The notes beneath the pieces are model-generated. The model ran no database searches. It worked only from the letters and a program-made list of their open reading frames with translations, and was not told where the DNA came from. The position numbers and the translations under genes are program-made. A stretch of DNA of 9,203 bases from positions 1 through 9,203 of the forward strand of contig JAADEB010000134.1 in the NCBI GenBank assembly GCA_013153655.1, written 5' to 3'. Source of the DNA: Chlorobiota bacterium. GTDB lineage: Bacteria > Bacteroidota > Bacteroidia > Flavobacteriales > Flavobacteriaceae. Shown piece by piece: positions 1 to 5,945 of this stretch (the first letter of the stretch is position 1; each line of letters opens with the position of its first letter).

Positions 1-60
1 TTACGTCCAACAAAAAACCAAATTCACCTCAAAATTGATGCTCGAAGGTCGAAAAATGGA

Positions 61-76
61 GTTGAAGGGTTCAATT
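61..76 (+). repeat. GTTGAAGG-type 8-mer repeat fragment beside the methyltransferase stop
   Basis: Two consecutive 8-mers, GTTGAAGG and GTTCAATT, followed by TAG and an AAATTTAGGGA stretch. The same GTTGAAGG unit, followed by another GTTGAA-type unit, opens the repeat block at 4634, and TTTAGGGATTTAGG occurs at 4725-4738. Positions 1-83 contain no convincing open frame on either strand and no homology to the missing C-terminal half of the methyltransferase next door, so this is read as intergenic repeat DNA. Confidence 0.45.
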
Positions 77-83
77 TAGAAAT

Positions 84-734
84 TTAGGGAATAAGCTTTT
101 GTTGTACCAAATATTGGCGTAAAGGGCGCGCGGTTTCGGTGTAGAAATAGGTATTGGGCGTAATAAATCCGATGGTACCGTGATCTTTGGCAAGGCGCAG
201 TGCCAATTCGAAAAAGGCTATAAAAATATCCGTTGAACCGGATTGGCAGAAACGAAAATGGCGTTGTATATACCGGCGTTCATTTAGGGGGAGGTGTTGG
301 ATGCGGATATAGGGCGGATTTCCTACGATAAAATCAAATTTTCCGCTTTCCGCTTCGGGGTTAAACAAGTCCGGTTCGGCGGTTTGGTGCAGGGCATTTT
401 GAACTTTCAGCGACCAATCGACCCGGATTCCCAAAGGTTCCACCAGACTATCGAGCTTTTTTCGTGCCTGCTGAACGGCAAGGGGGTCGATATCCCAACC
501 ATGGATTTTTTGCAAGTGGGATTTGAGTTCGGGAAGGGGGGATACTTTTATGATCCGGCGGGCCATTTCCACGAGAAAACGTCCGTCGCCGCAGGCCGGG
601 TCCAAAATGGATTTTCCCAGAATATTTTTGCCGGTATAACCCGCATCATCCAAGATTTTCTCGATAATGAAAGCGGGTGTATAGATTTTGCCTTGCAGCT
701 TTTCCGTAGAATATGTTTTGGTCAGGGAAGCCAT
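84..734 (-). CDS. Truncated N6-adenine DNA methyltransferase (Eco57I/TaqI-like), probable pseudogene
   Basis: Adenine-specific DNA methyltransferase, which transfers a methyl group from S-adenosylmethionine to adenine in a recognition sequence, normally in a restriction-modification system. In the 216 residues, the GKIYTP segment (15-20) is typical of this family's N-terminus. DPACGDG (45-51) is the SAM-binding motif I, DID (81-83) lies where motif II is expected, and NPPY (139-142) is the catalytic motif IV. GFITPNTYF (189-197) follows the catalytic site as in TaqI-like enzymes. The protein ends at LVQQKLIP, where relatives continue with the rest of the fold and a target-recognition domain; full members are usually well over 400 residues. 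None of the three minus-strand frames after the stop resumes the family sequence, so a single frameshift does not explain the loss. No restriction subunit is visible; one could lie off the left edge. It probably lacks sequence-specific activity. Family assignment is firm; pseudogene status is inferred. Confidence 0.8.
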   Translation of the reverse strand: MASLTKTYSTEKLQGKIYTPAFIIEKILDDAGYTGKNILGKSILDPACGDGRFLVEMARRIIKVSPLPELKSHLQKIHGWDIDPLAVQQARKKLDSLVEPLGIRVDWSLKVQNALHQTAEPDLFNPEAESGKFDFIVGNPPYIRIQHLPLNERRYIQRHFRFCQSGSTDIFIAFFELALRLAKDHGTIGFITPNTYFYTETARPLRQYLVQQKLIP

Positions 735-805
735 TATTGTCCGTAGGTTTTAGCGAGGGTGAGGTGTATAAAAGCTTGGATAAAATTTTCGAAATGATTT
801 AATTT

Positions 806-830
806 TAAAATGATGCAGCCGTTCATTTTA
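806..830 (-). terminator. AT-rich hairpin right after the lipoprotein gene, weak terminator candidate
   Basis: A perfect 8-bp inverted repeat (TAAAATGA at 806-813, TCATTTTA at 823-830) with a 9-nt loop starts at the base after the lipoprotein stop codon. On the minus strand it runs into TTTAAAATTAAAT, a poor U-tract. The stem is A/T-rich, so it may terminate weakly. It would separate the lipoprotein transcript from the methyltransferase gene 97 bp downstream. Confidence 0.35.
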
Positions 831-1331
831 TCAAATTTCAAAGAAATTAATTTCCCATTTACTACCTAATTGTTTAACATGCCAACCATGACCGGCTTTA
901 ATTATTTTTCCCAAAGTATCATAATTCCATTGACGAATCAAATTATATTCCGTATAATCCGGTTTAATTTGAACATTGGTTAATATCAAACAAGTTTTTC
1001 TGTCAGCTTGAAAAGGTTTTTTCAGGAGAACAGGCTTTTCGGCTTTAACAATATACTTCATATCACCGATGGGAACCAAGCATATGGTGTCTTTTTTTAA
1101 TAAATTCAGTATATACCTGCTATCTTGAAGATGTCCGGAATTTTTCAAAGAATTCGCCATTTCATAAAGGTGAAGATGCAATATGGGGCCGGACTTTTCT
1201 TTTGAAAACGAAATAGATTGTTGAAGATAATGAGATGTAGTTTCGAATGTCTTTTTTGTTGAATTTTCAGAGTCACATCCGAAGAAAAGAAAAATTATGA
1301 TTAAAAGTTTATAGAATTTATGACGAATCAT
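831..1331 (-). CDS. Putative lipoprotein of unknown function
   Basis: A 166-residue protein I do not recognise. Residues 1-18 form a lipoprotein signal peptide: basic RHK near the start, a hydrophobic run LLIIIFLFF, then a lipobox-like LFFGC with the lipidation cysteine at 19. The mature protein would be a membrane-anchored lipoprotein of about 148 residues beginning CDSENS. The acidic and serine residues just after the cysteine recall the surface-export signals reported for Bacteroidota lipoproteins, but the match is loose. The rest is a mixed, soluble-looking sequence with no further membrane segment and no catalytic motif I can name; its last third is rich in aromatic residues (W, Y, F). 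It starts 30 bp after arsC and may be the last gene of the asmA-arsC transcript. It is visibly more AT-rich than arsC and the AsmA-like gene, suggesting a recent or weakly constrained gene. Confidence 0.7.
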   Translation of the reverse strand: MIRHKFYKLLIIIFLFFGCDSENSTKKTFETTSHYLQQSISFSKEKSGPILHLHLYEMANSLKNSGHLQDSRYILNLLKKDTICLVPIGDMKYIVKAEKPVLLKKPFQADRKTCLILTNVQIKPDYTEYNLIRQWNYDTLGKIIKAGHGWHVKQLGSKWEINFFEI

Positions 1332-1361
1332 AAAGCAAGTTATTTCTTAATGAAAACAAGG

Positions 1362-1790
1362 TCAATTTAATATTCCCTCCGCTAAATCCCAGCAAAACGC
1401 CTTGATCTCGTCCCTCACGCGGCGAAAGAAAGCGATTTTCCGGACATAAGGGACTTGGAAAGCGGCCGGATCGTCGAAGGAGCGATGGAGGCGGTGACGG
1501 ACCTCGCCGGTGAAGACGGGACATTTTTCGCGGGCATCGTCGCAAACGGTTATCACGTAATCGAAGGGCATTTCCACGTAACGCTCCACGGATTCGGGAC
1601 GGTGGGCGGAAATGTCGATTCCCGCCTCGCGCATCACCTCCACGGCCAGGGGATGCACCCGCTCCGAGGGTTCGGTGCCGGCCGAGTAAACGGTGGCGCC
1701 GGGCAAGAATTGCCGTAAAAATCCTTGCGCCATTTGGCTGCGGCATGAATTGCCGGTACACAGAATCAATATGCGGGGCGTGCGGTTCAT
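1362..1790 (-). CDS. arsC: Arsenate reductase, thioredoxin-coupled (low-molecular-weight phosphatase fold)
   Basis: Reduces arsenate to arsenite in the cytoplasm using a cysteine relay regenerated by thioredoxin. Of 142 residues, CTGNSCRS (11-18) is the CX5R anion-binding P-loop with nucleophile Cys11 and Arg17. The redox pair Cys83 and Cys90 lies in VCDDAREKCP, one residue offset from the well-known Cys10/Cys82/Cys89 triad of Staphylococcus aureus ArsC. FDDPA (105-109) carries the general-acid aspartate. All three cysteines favour arsenate reductase over an ordinary low-molecular-weight tyrosine phosphatase. Length is normal for the family. Its ATG overlaps the AsmA-like gene's TGA in an ATGA, with no Shine-Dalgarno, so translation is probably coupled. 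No arsR regulator or arsB/acr3 efflux gene is present in the window, so arsenite export must be encoded elsewhere. Confidence 0.93.
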   Translation of the reverse strand: MNRTPRILILCTGNSCRSQMAQGFLRQFLPGATVYSAGTEPSERVHPLAVEVMREAGIDISAHRPESVERYVEMPFDYVITVCDDAREKCPVFTGEVRHRLHRSFDDPAAFQVPYVRKIAFFRRVRDEIKAFCWDLAEGILN

Positions 1791-4594
1791 TTGAGCTTGG
1801 TGTCGGTTTGGCGGAGTTGTTCGGCCTTGCGTTTGGCCTCGTTGATGAGTTTTTGTTTTTCGCGTTTGGCCTTTTCGATGAGTTGCTTGGCCTTGCGGTC
1901 GGCTTCTTGTTTGAGTTTTTCACCGGCTTTGCGGGCCGCATATTTTTCGATGGGATTGGAGGCTTTGGCTTCCAGTTCCTTGGCTTGGCGATCGGCTTCG
2001 GCGCGCAGGCGTTTGGCGGCTTCTTCGGCTTGGCGAATCAGCTCGTCGCCTTTGGCTTCGGCTTGGCGGATAAGCTCTTGGGCCTTTTGATCCACCACTT
2101 GCTTGGTGCTGTCGATCACTTGTTGGGCTTCTTCCTTCACGGTACTAACCACGGTTTCCTTCACCGTTTCGGCCAAGCCTTGGGCACCTTGGCCGCGGCG
2201 GAACACGGGACGGATTTTCGGATGACGGATATCACCGGAAATTTTCAGGGTAACGTAAACGGTCTTGATTTGATCGGTTTTGAGACCCAATTTTTGCAAT
2301 TCTCCTTGGAAGCGGCTCAGCCATTGGTTGGCTTGGGCGCCGAGTTTTTCCACGGGAATTTCCAGGTTCCAATCCAGGTCCAGGGTTTGGTCGAGCATGA
2401 CTTTGCCTCCCAAGGACGATTTCATGCCGTTGACCTTGAAATCGAAAGGTTTAAGTTTCAAGGTGCCGTCGTCGATGGCAAAGCGGGCTTGGGCTTTGTC
2501 GATCACGGGATTTTCCAATGCTTTCAGTTGCAGAACGTTGGCGGCGGATTTGAAGAAATTCACGTTTTGCGGACGCAATTGACCGGTGGCCACTTGGCCT
2601 TGGGCGTCGGTGCTTTGGAGGATGGGATTGAGGTTTTCGTCCAGGTTCAGTCCCATTTGCAATCCCATGTCCAGGTAACCTTTGATTTTTTCCAGGATGG
2701 GCGCATAATGTTGAAGCAAGGTGAGGGTTTGGGCCGTTTGGTCCACATTGAGTTTTTTCATGTCCAGTTTGAGGGCCGTGTAGGGGAGTTCACCCGAAGA
2801 GTCGTAGGTGCCGTTCATGGCGATTTGGCCGCCGAAGGCTTTCATGAGCACGGTTTCCAGGTTGGCCTTGCCACCGGCCACGGTGATTTTGGCCTTGGTG
2901 TCGCTCAGGTTCATGTCCTTATACAACAATTTGTCCGCTTGGCCTTCCAGGACGATGTCCAGGTTGCGGGGAATGCGGGGCGCCTTGATTTGGGTGGTGT
3001 CGGCGGAGGATTCCTCGTCGCCGGCGGCCGACATGAGTTGGTTGGCGTCGATGAGGCGGCTTCGGCTCGTAAAGCGGGCCGTTAGGGACGAATCTTTGCC
3101 GGTGAAATAGGCCAAATAATTTTTCATCTCGCCGCGGATATCGAAATCGCTTCGGCCGGCTTGCAATTGCATGCGATCGAGTTTCCAGGCCGAAGGCGTA
3201 AGGGAGGTTTCGGCCGTGGCGACGGAGACGGGATAGGGTAGGGAGTCGTTCTCATAGACAAAATCTTTCAGGTTGAAATAACCCTTGGCCTTGATGCGTT
3301 CGGTGCGTTGGCGTTCCATGTCCGACACGCGGGCTTTGACGGCAAAATCGGTTTTCAGACGGCCTTCCAGGCGGCGGACGGTTTTCATGGGCAAGGCCTT
3401 CTTGAAATCACCCAGGTTGAGGGCGGCTTTGAAGCGTGTATCCACAAACGGATCGCTCATGGGGTTGCGCACCAGCAGGCGTCCTTCGGCGGGATTGCCG
3501 GCCACGGTGAAGGCTATCACGGGCATGTCGATAACGGTGGCATCCAGATGGGCGCCGCCGGGGAAATCCACCCGGGTTTTGAGTTTGATCCGGTCGATGC
3601 TTTCGGGCAGGTCTTTGCCTTTGATGCGTCCTTTGTCCACGTCGAGGGCGATATGGTAGCCGGGATAATTTTTGTCGTTGTAGGTTCCTTTGACCGTTCC
3701 GGCGAGCGAAGCGGTACCGTTGATGTCCATTTTCGGCATGTCGGGCATGTATTCCGCGGGAATGAGAGAAAGCAGTTGGGCCAGGGACGAGGCTTTTTGG
3801 GTGCCGAAAGCCAGGTCCATGTCGATGTCGTCGTTTTCCTTCATGTGGATAAGACCTTTGAAGTAGAGAGGCAGGTCGTTGATTTTGCCGGAAATGTCGC
3901 GAAAATCGTAACGGGAAAAGCTTTCGGTTATTTGGATGGTGTCGTTTAAATCCACATGGGTGTTTTTGAGATAGCGGATGCCGTCGTAGGTGACGTCCAG
4001 GGTGTCGGCGGTGCTGTGGCCGGTGAGCAGGTAGCGGTCGCCGTCGATGTCGGTGGCGCCTTCGTGTTGCAAGCCGGAAAGGTAGATTTTCATTCCCAGG
4101 GAGCGGTCGTCGTAGAGGACGCGCAGGTTATCGGCCTTGTAGTGTTGGAGGTGCATTTCCAGGTCTTCGGATTCTTCGGTGTTTTCCTCATCGCCGGAGG
4201 ATTTGACGATGTCGTAATTGGCTTTGCCGTCCTTGGTCACATAGACCATAAAATCGGCGTCGCCGAGGTAGATATCCTTGATTTCCTTACGGCCTTTCCA
4301 CAGGGCCGACAGGTCGAGCGTAAGGCCGAACTTGCCGATACGGGCCAAGGGAATGTCGTGAAACAAACTGTCTTTGTTGATCACGGAAATGTCGTCGATT
4401 TCCACATAGAGGTCGGGAAAATGGCGAAAGAGACTCATATCCGTGTCACCGAAATCCACCCGGGCGGTAAGGTTGCGGTTGATATCGCGCTTGACGGCGG
4501 CGATGATTTTGTCCTTGTAGAAATAGGGTACGGCCACCGCGGCGGCAATCAGGAACAGAAGGATAAGGGCCAGTATTTTGAACAGTTTTTTCAT
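1787..4594 (-). CDS. AsmA-like envelope protein with C-terminal 11-residue-repeat helical tail
   Basis: AsmA-family protein of 935 residues. Relatives are inner-membrane-anchored, beta-rich bridge proteins implicated in lipid transport to, and homeostasis of, the outer membrane; the exact substrate here is unknown. The sequence has a short basic start (MKKLFK), one membrane segment at about 4-25 (LALILLFLIAAAVAV), then about 770 residues of alternating beta-type sequence. The AsmA hallmarks include the N-terminal VDFGDTDMSLFRHFPDLYVEI-type segment near 46-66 and a late region ending KISGDIRHPKIRPVF, just before residue 800. From about 805 the protein becomes a charged helix with hendecads (for example QELIRQAEAKG then DELIRQAEEAA). 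The ATG at 4594 is preferred: an in-frame TTG seven codons upstream lies inside the probable promoter box. First gene of a transcript with arsC, overlapping it by four bases. Confidence 0.87.
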   Translation of the reverse strand: MKKLFKILALILLFLIAAAVAVPYFYKDKIIAAVKRDINRNLTARVDFGDTDMSLFRHFPDLYVEIDDISVINKDSLFHDIPLARIGKFGLTLDLSALWKGRKEIKDIYLGDADFMVYVTKDGKANYDIVKSSGDEENTEESEDLEMHLQHYKADNLRVLYDDRSLGMKIYLSGLQHEGATDIDGDRYLLTGHSTADTLDVTYDGIRYLKNTHVDLNDTIQITESFSRYDFRDISGKINDLPLYFKGLIHMKENDDIDMDLAFGTQKASSLAQLLSLIPAEYMPDMPKMDINGTASLAGTVKGTYNDKNYPGYHIALDVDKGRIKGKDLPESIDRIKLKTRVDFPGGAHLDATVIDMPVIAFTVAGNPAEGRLLVRNPMSDPFVDTRFKAALNLGDFKKALPMKTVRRLEGRLKTDFAVKARVSDMERQRTERIKAKGYFNLKDFVYENDSLPYPVSVATAETSLTPSAWKLDRMQLQAGRSDFDIRGEMKNYLAYFTGKDSSLTARFTSRSRLIDANQLMSAAGDEESSADTTQIKAPRIPRNLDIVLEGQADKLLYKDMNLSDTKAKITVAGGKANLETVLMKAFGGQIAMNGTYDSSGELPYTALKLDMKKLNVDQTAQTLTLLQHYAPILEKIKGYLDMGLQMGLNLDENLNPILQSTDAQGQVATGQLRPQNVNFFKSAANVLQLKALENPVIDKAQARFAIDDGTLKLKPFDFKVNGMKSSLGGKVMLDQTLDLDWNLEIPVEKLGAQANQWLSRFQGELQKLGLKTDQIKTVYVTLKISGDIRHPKIRPVFRRGQGAQGLAETVKETVVSTVKEEAQQVIDSTKQVVDQKAQELIRQAEAKGDELIRQAEEAAKRLRAEADRQAKELEAKASNPIEKYAARKAGEKLKQEADRKAKQLIEKAKREKQKLINEAKRKAEQLRQTDTKLK

Positions 4595-4612
4595 TTCCGG
4601 GTTCTTTTTATA

Positions 4613-4620
4613 CAAAAATA
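4613..4620 (-). promoter_or_regulatory. Bacteroidota -7 box (TAnnTTTG) for the AsmA-like gene
   Basis: On the minus strand the sequence TATTTTTG matches the Bacteroidota -7 consensus TAnnTTTG and lies 18 nt before the ATG at 4594. No clear TTTG -33 box sits 19 nt further upstream, where repeat DNA begins. The same TATTTTTG, preceded by CG or CCG, occurs before ppk1. It would give a very short leader. Confidence 0.5.
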
Positions 4621-4633
4621 CGGTTATTTTTTT

Positions 4634-4686
4634 GTTGAAGGGTTGAATAGATTTGTTAAATCGGTAAATCGTTGAACCGTTAAATC
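4634..4686. repeat. Tandem 8-mer array, GTTGAANN then GTTRAAYC units
   Basis: Two 8-mers GTTGAAGG and GTTGAATA (4634-4649), then GATTT, then four 8-mers in register at 4655-4686: GTTAAATC, GGTAAATC, GTTGAACC and GTTAAATC. The unit fits GTTRAAYC with one mismatch. It begins 14 bp upstream of the promoter box of the AsmA-like gene. Strand is arbitrary. Confidence 0.85.
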
Positions 4687-4696
4687 GGGAAAGATA

Positions 4697-4750
4697 CTTT
4701 AACTTTAACCTTAACTTTAACTGGTTTAGGGATTTAGGATTTGGGATTTG
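4697..4750. repeat. Adjacent 6-mer (CTTTAA) and 7-mer (GGATTTR) micro-repeats
   Basis: Positions 4697-4720 hold four 6-mers: CTTTAA, CTTTAA, CCTTAA, CTTTAA. Two bases later, 4723-4750 holds four 7-mers: GGTTTAG, GGATTTA, GGATTTG, GGATTTG. The two arrays differ in sequence and period yet lie almost back to back, between two copies of the 8-mer array. Confidence 0.8.
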
Positions 4751-4756
4751 GTTTTT

Positions 4757-4788
4757 GTTAAATCGTTGAACCGTTAAATCGTTGAATC
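4757..4788. repeat. Second tandem GTTRAAYC 8-mer array
   Basis: Four in-register 8-mers: GTTAAATC, GTTGAACC, GTTAAATC and GTTGAATC. All match GTTRAAYC exactly. As in most copies further right, the array is entered from a run of T's (GTTTTT). Confidence 0.88.
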
Positions 4789-4793
4789 GATTA

Positions 4794-4841
4794 GCGGCTT
4801 CGCCGCACTTTAACCTTTCGCCTTTTACCTTGTCCTTTTAT
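4794..4841. repeat. GC-rich mini-hairpin followed by a CTTTNAC-type 7-mer array
   Basis: GCGGC-TTC-GCCGC at 4794-4806 is a perfect 5-bp stem with a three-base loop, preceded by GATTAGC overlapping its left arm. It is followed by pyrimidine-rich units CTTTAAC (4808), CTTTCGC (4815), CTTTTAC (4822), a 6-base CTTGTC (4829) and CTTTTAT (4835). GATTAGC followed by a GC-bearing hairpin also occurs after the last 8-mer array at 8963. Confidence 0.65.
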
Positions 4842-4898
4842 TATTGAGCGTTGAATCGCCGTATTCGACTTAGGCGGGAACACGGTACTACAACCAAC

Positions 4899-4938
4899 GG
4901 TCATGGCGAGGCATGGAAATTTGCGGAATGCCATGACC
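4899..4938. other. Inverted repeat (GGTCATGGC / GCCATGACC), possible structured or REP-like element
   Basis: Perfect 9-bp arms at 4899-4907 and 4930-4938 enclose 22 bases. A competing 5-bp pairing, GGCAT (4910-4914) with ATGCC (4928-4932), shares part of the right arm. Flanks extend the symmetry imperfectly: GTACTACAACCAA on the left against TTGGTGGTGTAC on the right. There is no T-run on either side, so it is not an intrinsic terminator. Apart from this element and the arrays listed separately (4634-4841, 4989-5004), I see nothing else in the 422-bp gene-free stretch 4616-5037. Confidence 0.6.
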
Positions 4939-4988
4939 ATCTCCTTTGGTGGTGTACGGTTAATATGGAACGTGAGATTCCGGTAAAT

Positions 4989-5004
4989 GTTAAATGGTTA
5001 AATA
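4989..5004. repeat. Short GTTAAATG/GTTAAATA 8-mer pair
   Basis: Two in-register 8-mers, GTTAAATG and GTTAAATA, followed by GATTTTA, 34 bp past the stop codon of the secreted protein gene (its 3' side on the minus strand). The trailing GATTT also follows the GTTGAATA unit at 4642. Confidence 0.55.
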
Positions 5005-5037
5005 GATTTTATGGAATAAAGCATTAATCGTCATCAG

Positions 5038-5730
5038 TTAATCGTTTTTCCGGAAGCGCCTGATTAAAGCATCTATTCTACGGTTAAAATCTTTCGAAAA
5101 ATGGATATGGGTCTTTCCTTTCCCCAACATGTTTCCCAAAGTTTCACTTAATTTGATCAATTCTCCTACTGGGGTATTGACGGGCGGGCTTGTGGTTTTG
5201 GCGGTCATTGTCGAGGAAAAGGATACTACGGTAAAATATATGCTCGTCCCATCAAGTATCATATATTTTTTTTCCTTAAACCGGGCATCCATTATGGCGG
5301 TTTTGTAAAGCATTATTAACTTGTTGGCCGATACGGAATCGATGATTGCACTTTGTTCTTTAATGTTTATTTTTTGATAATCAATGGAGTCGTATCGGGA
5401 ATACCATATACTTTTTTCCGGTTGTCGCATGAGAAGGCGGTAATTACGGGTGGTTCTATTATATTCCAATTGTATTACATATTCCGGTGTAAAAGAGGGG
5501 ATTACCAGAAAACGCAGTTTTAAAACAAAGTTGCTGTCCACACGGGTTAAAAGCTCTCTGATTTTTTGATAGTAAATTATTTCGAAATTGTATAAATCAA
5601 AATAGGATGATACGGGCTCTAAATGCCGACCTTCAATGTTTTGTGTTTCGGGCCATTTGCCGTTATCCTGTGCTGTCAGATAAGTAAACGGTAAGATATA
5701 GAAGAGTAAAAACAAATAAAAGTTATTCAT
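5038..5730 (-). CDS. Secreted protein of unknown function
   Basis: A 230-residue protein I do not recognise. Residues 1-20 form a hydrophobic signal peptide (FYLFLLFYILPFTYL) ending in LTAQD, with likely cleavage after Ala20; there is no lipobox cysteine, so the product should be periplasmic or exported. The mature part is basic and aromatic-rich. A notable segment is LDGTSIYFTV at about 158-167, followed by AKTTSPPVNTPVGELIKLSETL at about 177-198, then a basic C-terminus (RRIDALIRRFRKN). Patterns of the kind DG-x-Y-F followed by SP and a Leu-rich helix occur in uncharacterised bacterial envelope proteins, but I cannot name the family. It stands alone: more than 400 bp from the AsmA-like gene and 215 bp from yjbQ. 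It is visibly more AT-rich than its neighbours, and no Shine-Dalgarno is visible. Confidence 0.72.
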   Translation of the reverse strand: MNNFYLFLLFYILPFTYLTAQDNGKWPETQNIEGRHLEPVSSYFDLYNFEIIYYQKIRELLTRVDSNFVLKLRFLVIPSFTPEYVIQLEYNRTTRNYRLLMRQPEKSIWYSRYDSIDYQKINIKEQSAIIDSVSANKLIMLYKTAIMDARFKEKKYMILDGTSIYFTVVSFSSTMTAKTTSPPVNTPVGELIKLSETLGNMLGKGKTHIHFSKDFNRRIDALIRRFRKND

Positions 5731-5759
5731 ATTCTGAGTCTTTGGGAATAATGATATAA

Positions 5760-5767
5760 CAAATATA
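5760..5767 (-). promoter_or_regulatory. Candidate -7 box (TAnnTTTG) for the secreted protein gene
   Basis: On the minus strand TATATTTG matches TAnnTTTG 29 nt before the ATG at 5730. No TTTG -33 box is seen at the usual distance. The surrounding 5731-5870 is very AT-rich, so a chance match is possible. Confidence 0.4.
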
Positions 5768-5873
5768 AAAATATATTCATAATTTTAGAAAAAAATACGA
5801 AATAAGATTTCCGTGCAATATGTGTTGCAAATTATTGTTTTTATGTGTTTTACCGAAATATTTCAATAAAACA

Positions 5874-5911
5874 GGCAAAGTCGCAGAACAATATAGCTAT
5901 GGTGCTTTGCC
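5874..5911 (-). terminator. Candidate terminator downstream of yjbQ
   Basis: Arms GGCAAAG and CTTTGCC (5874-5880 and 5905-5911) pair perfectly over 7 bp with a 24-nt loop containing the palindrome ATAGCTAT. On the minus strand the stem is followed by TGTTTTATT, a modest U-rich tail. It lies 35 bp beyond the yjbQ stop, a sensible place to end the ppk1-yjbQ transcript, though the loop is long. Confidence 0.35.
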
Positions 5912-5945
5912 GTCACAGACCTGTTAAACGATTTAAAAGAAAAAA

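Noticed and set aside
1318..1941. A 207-residue minus-strand frame overlapping arsC
   Set aside because: It is arsC read in another frame, Arg/Pro/Asn-rich, and overlaps both arsC and the AsmA-like gene.
4595..4615. Seven-codon upstream extension of the AsmA-like gene starting at TTG
   Set aside because: The TTG lies inside the TATTTTTG promoter box, and the downstream ATG gives a normal signal-anchor start (MKKLFK).
1745..4675. Long open frames on the plus strand opposite the AsmA-like gene
   Set aside because: They are low-complexity antisense shadows (Gly/Phe/Val-rich) of a convincing minus-strand gene and have no recognisable domain.
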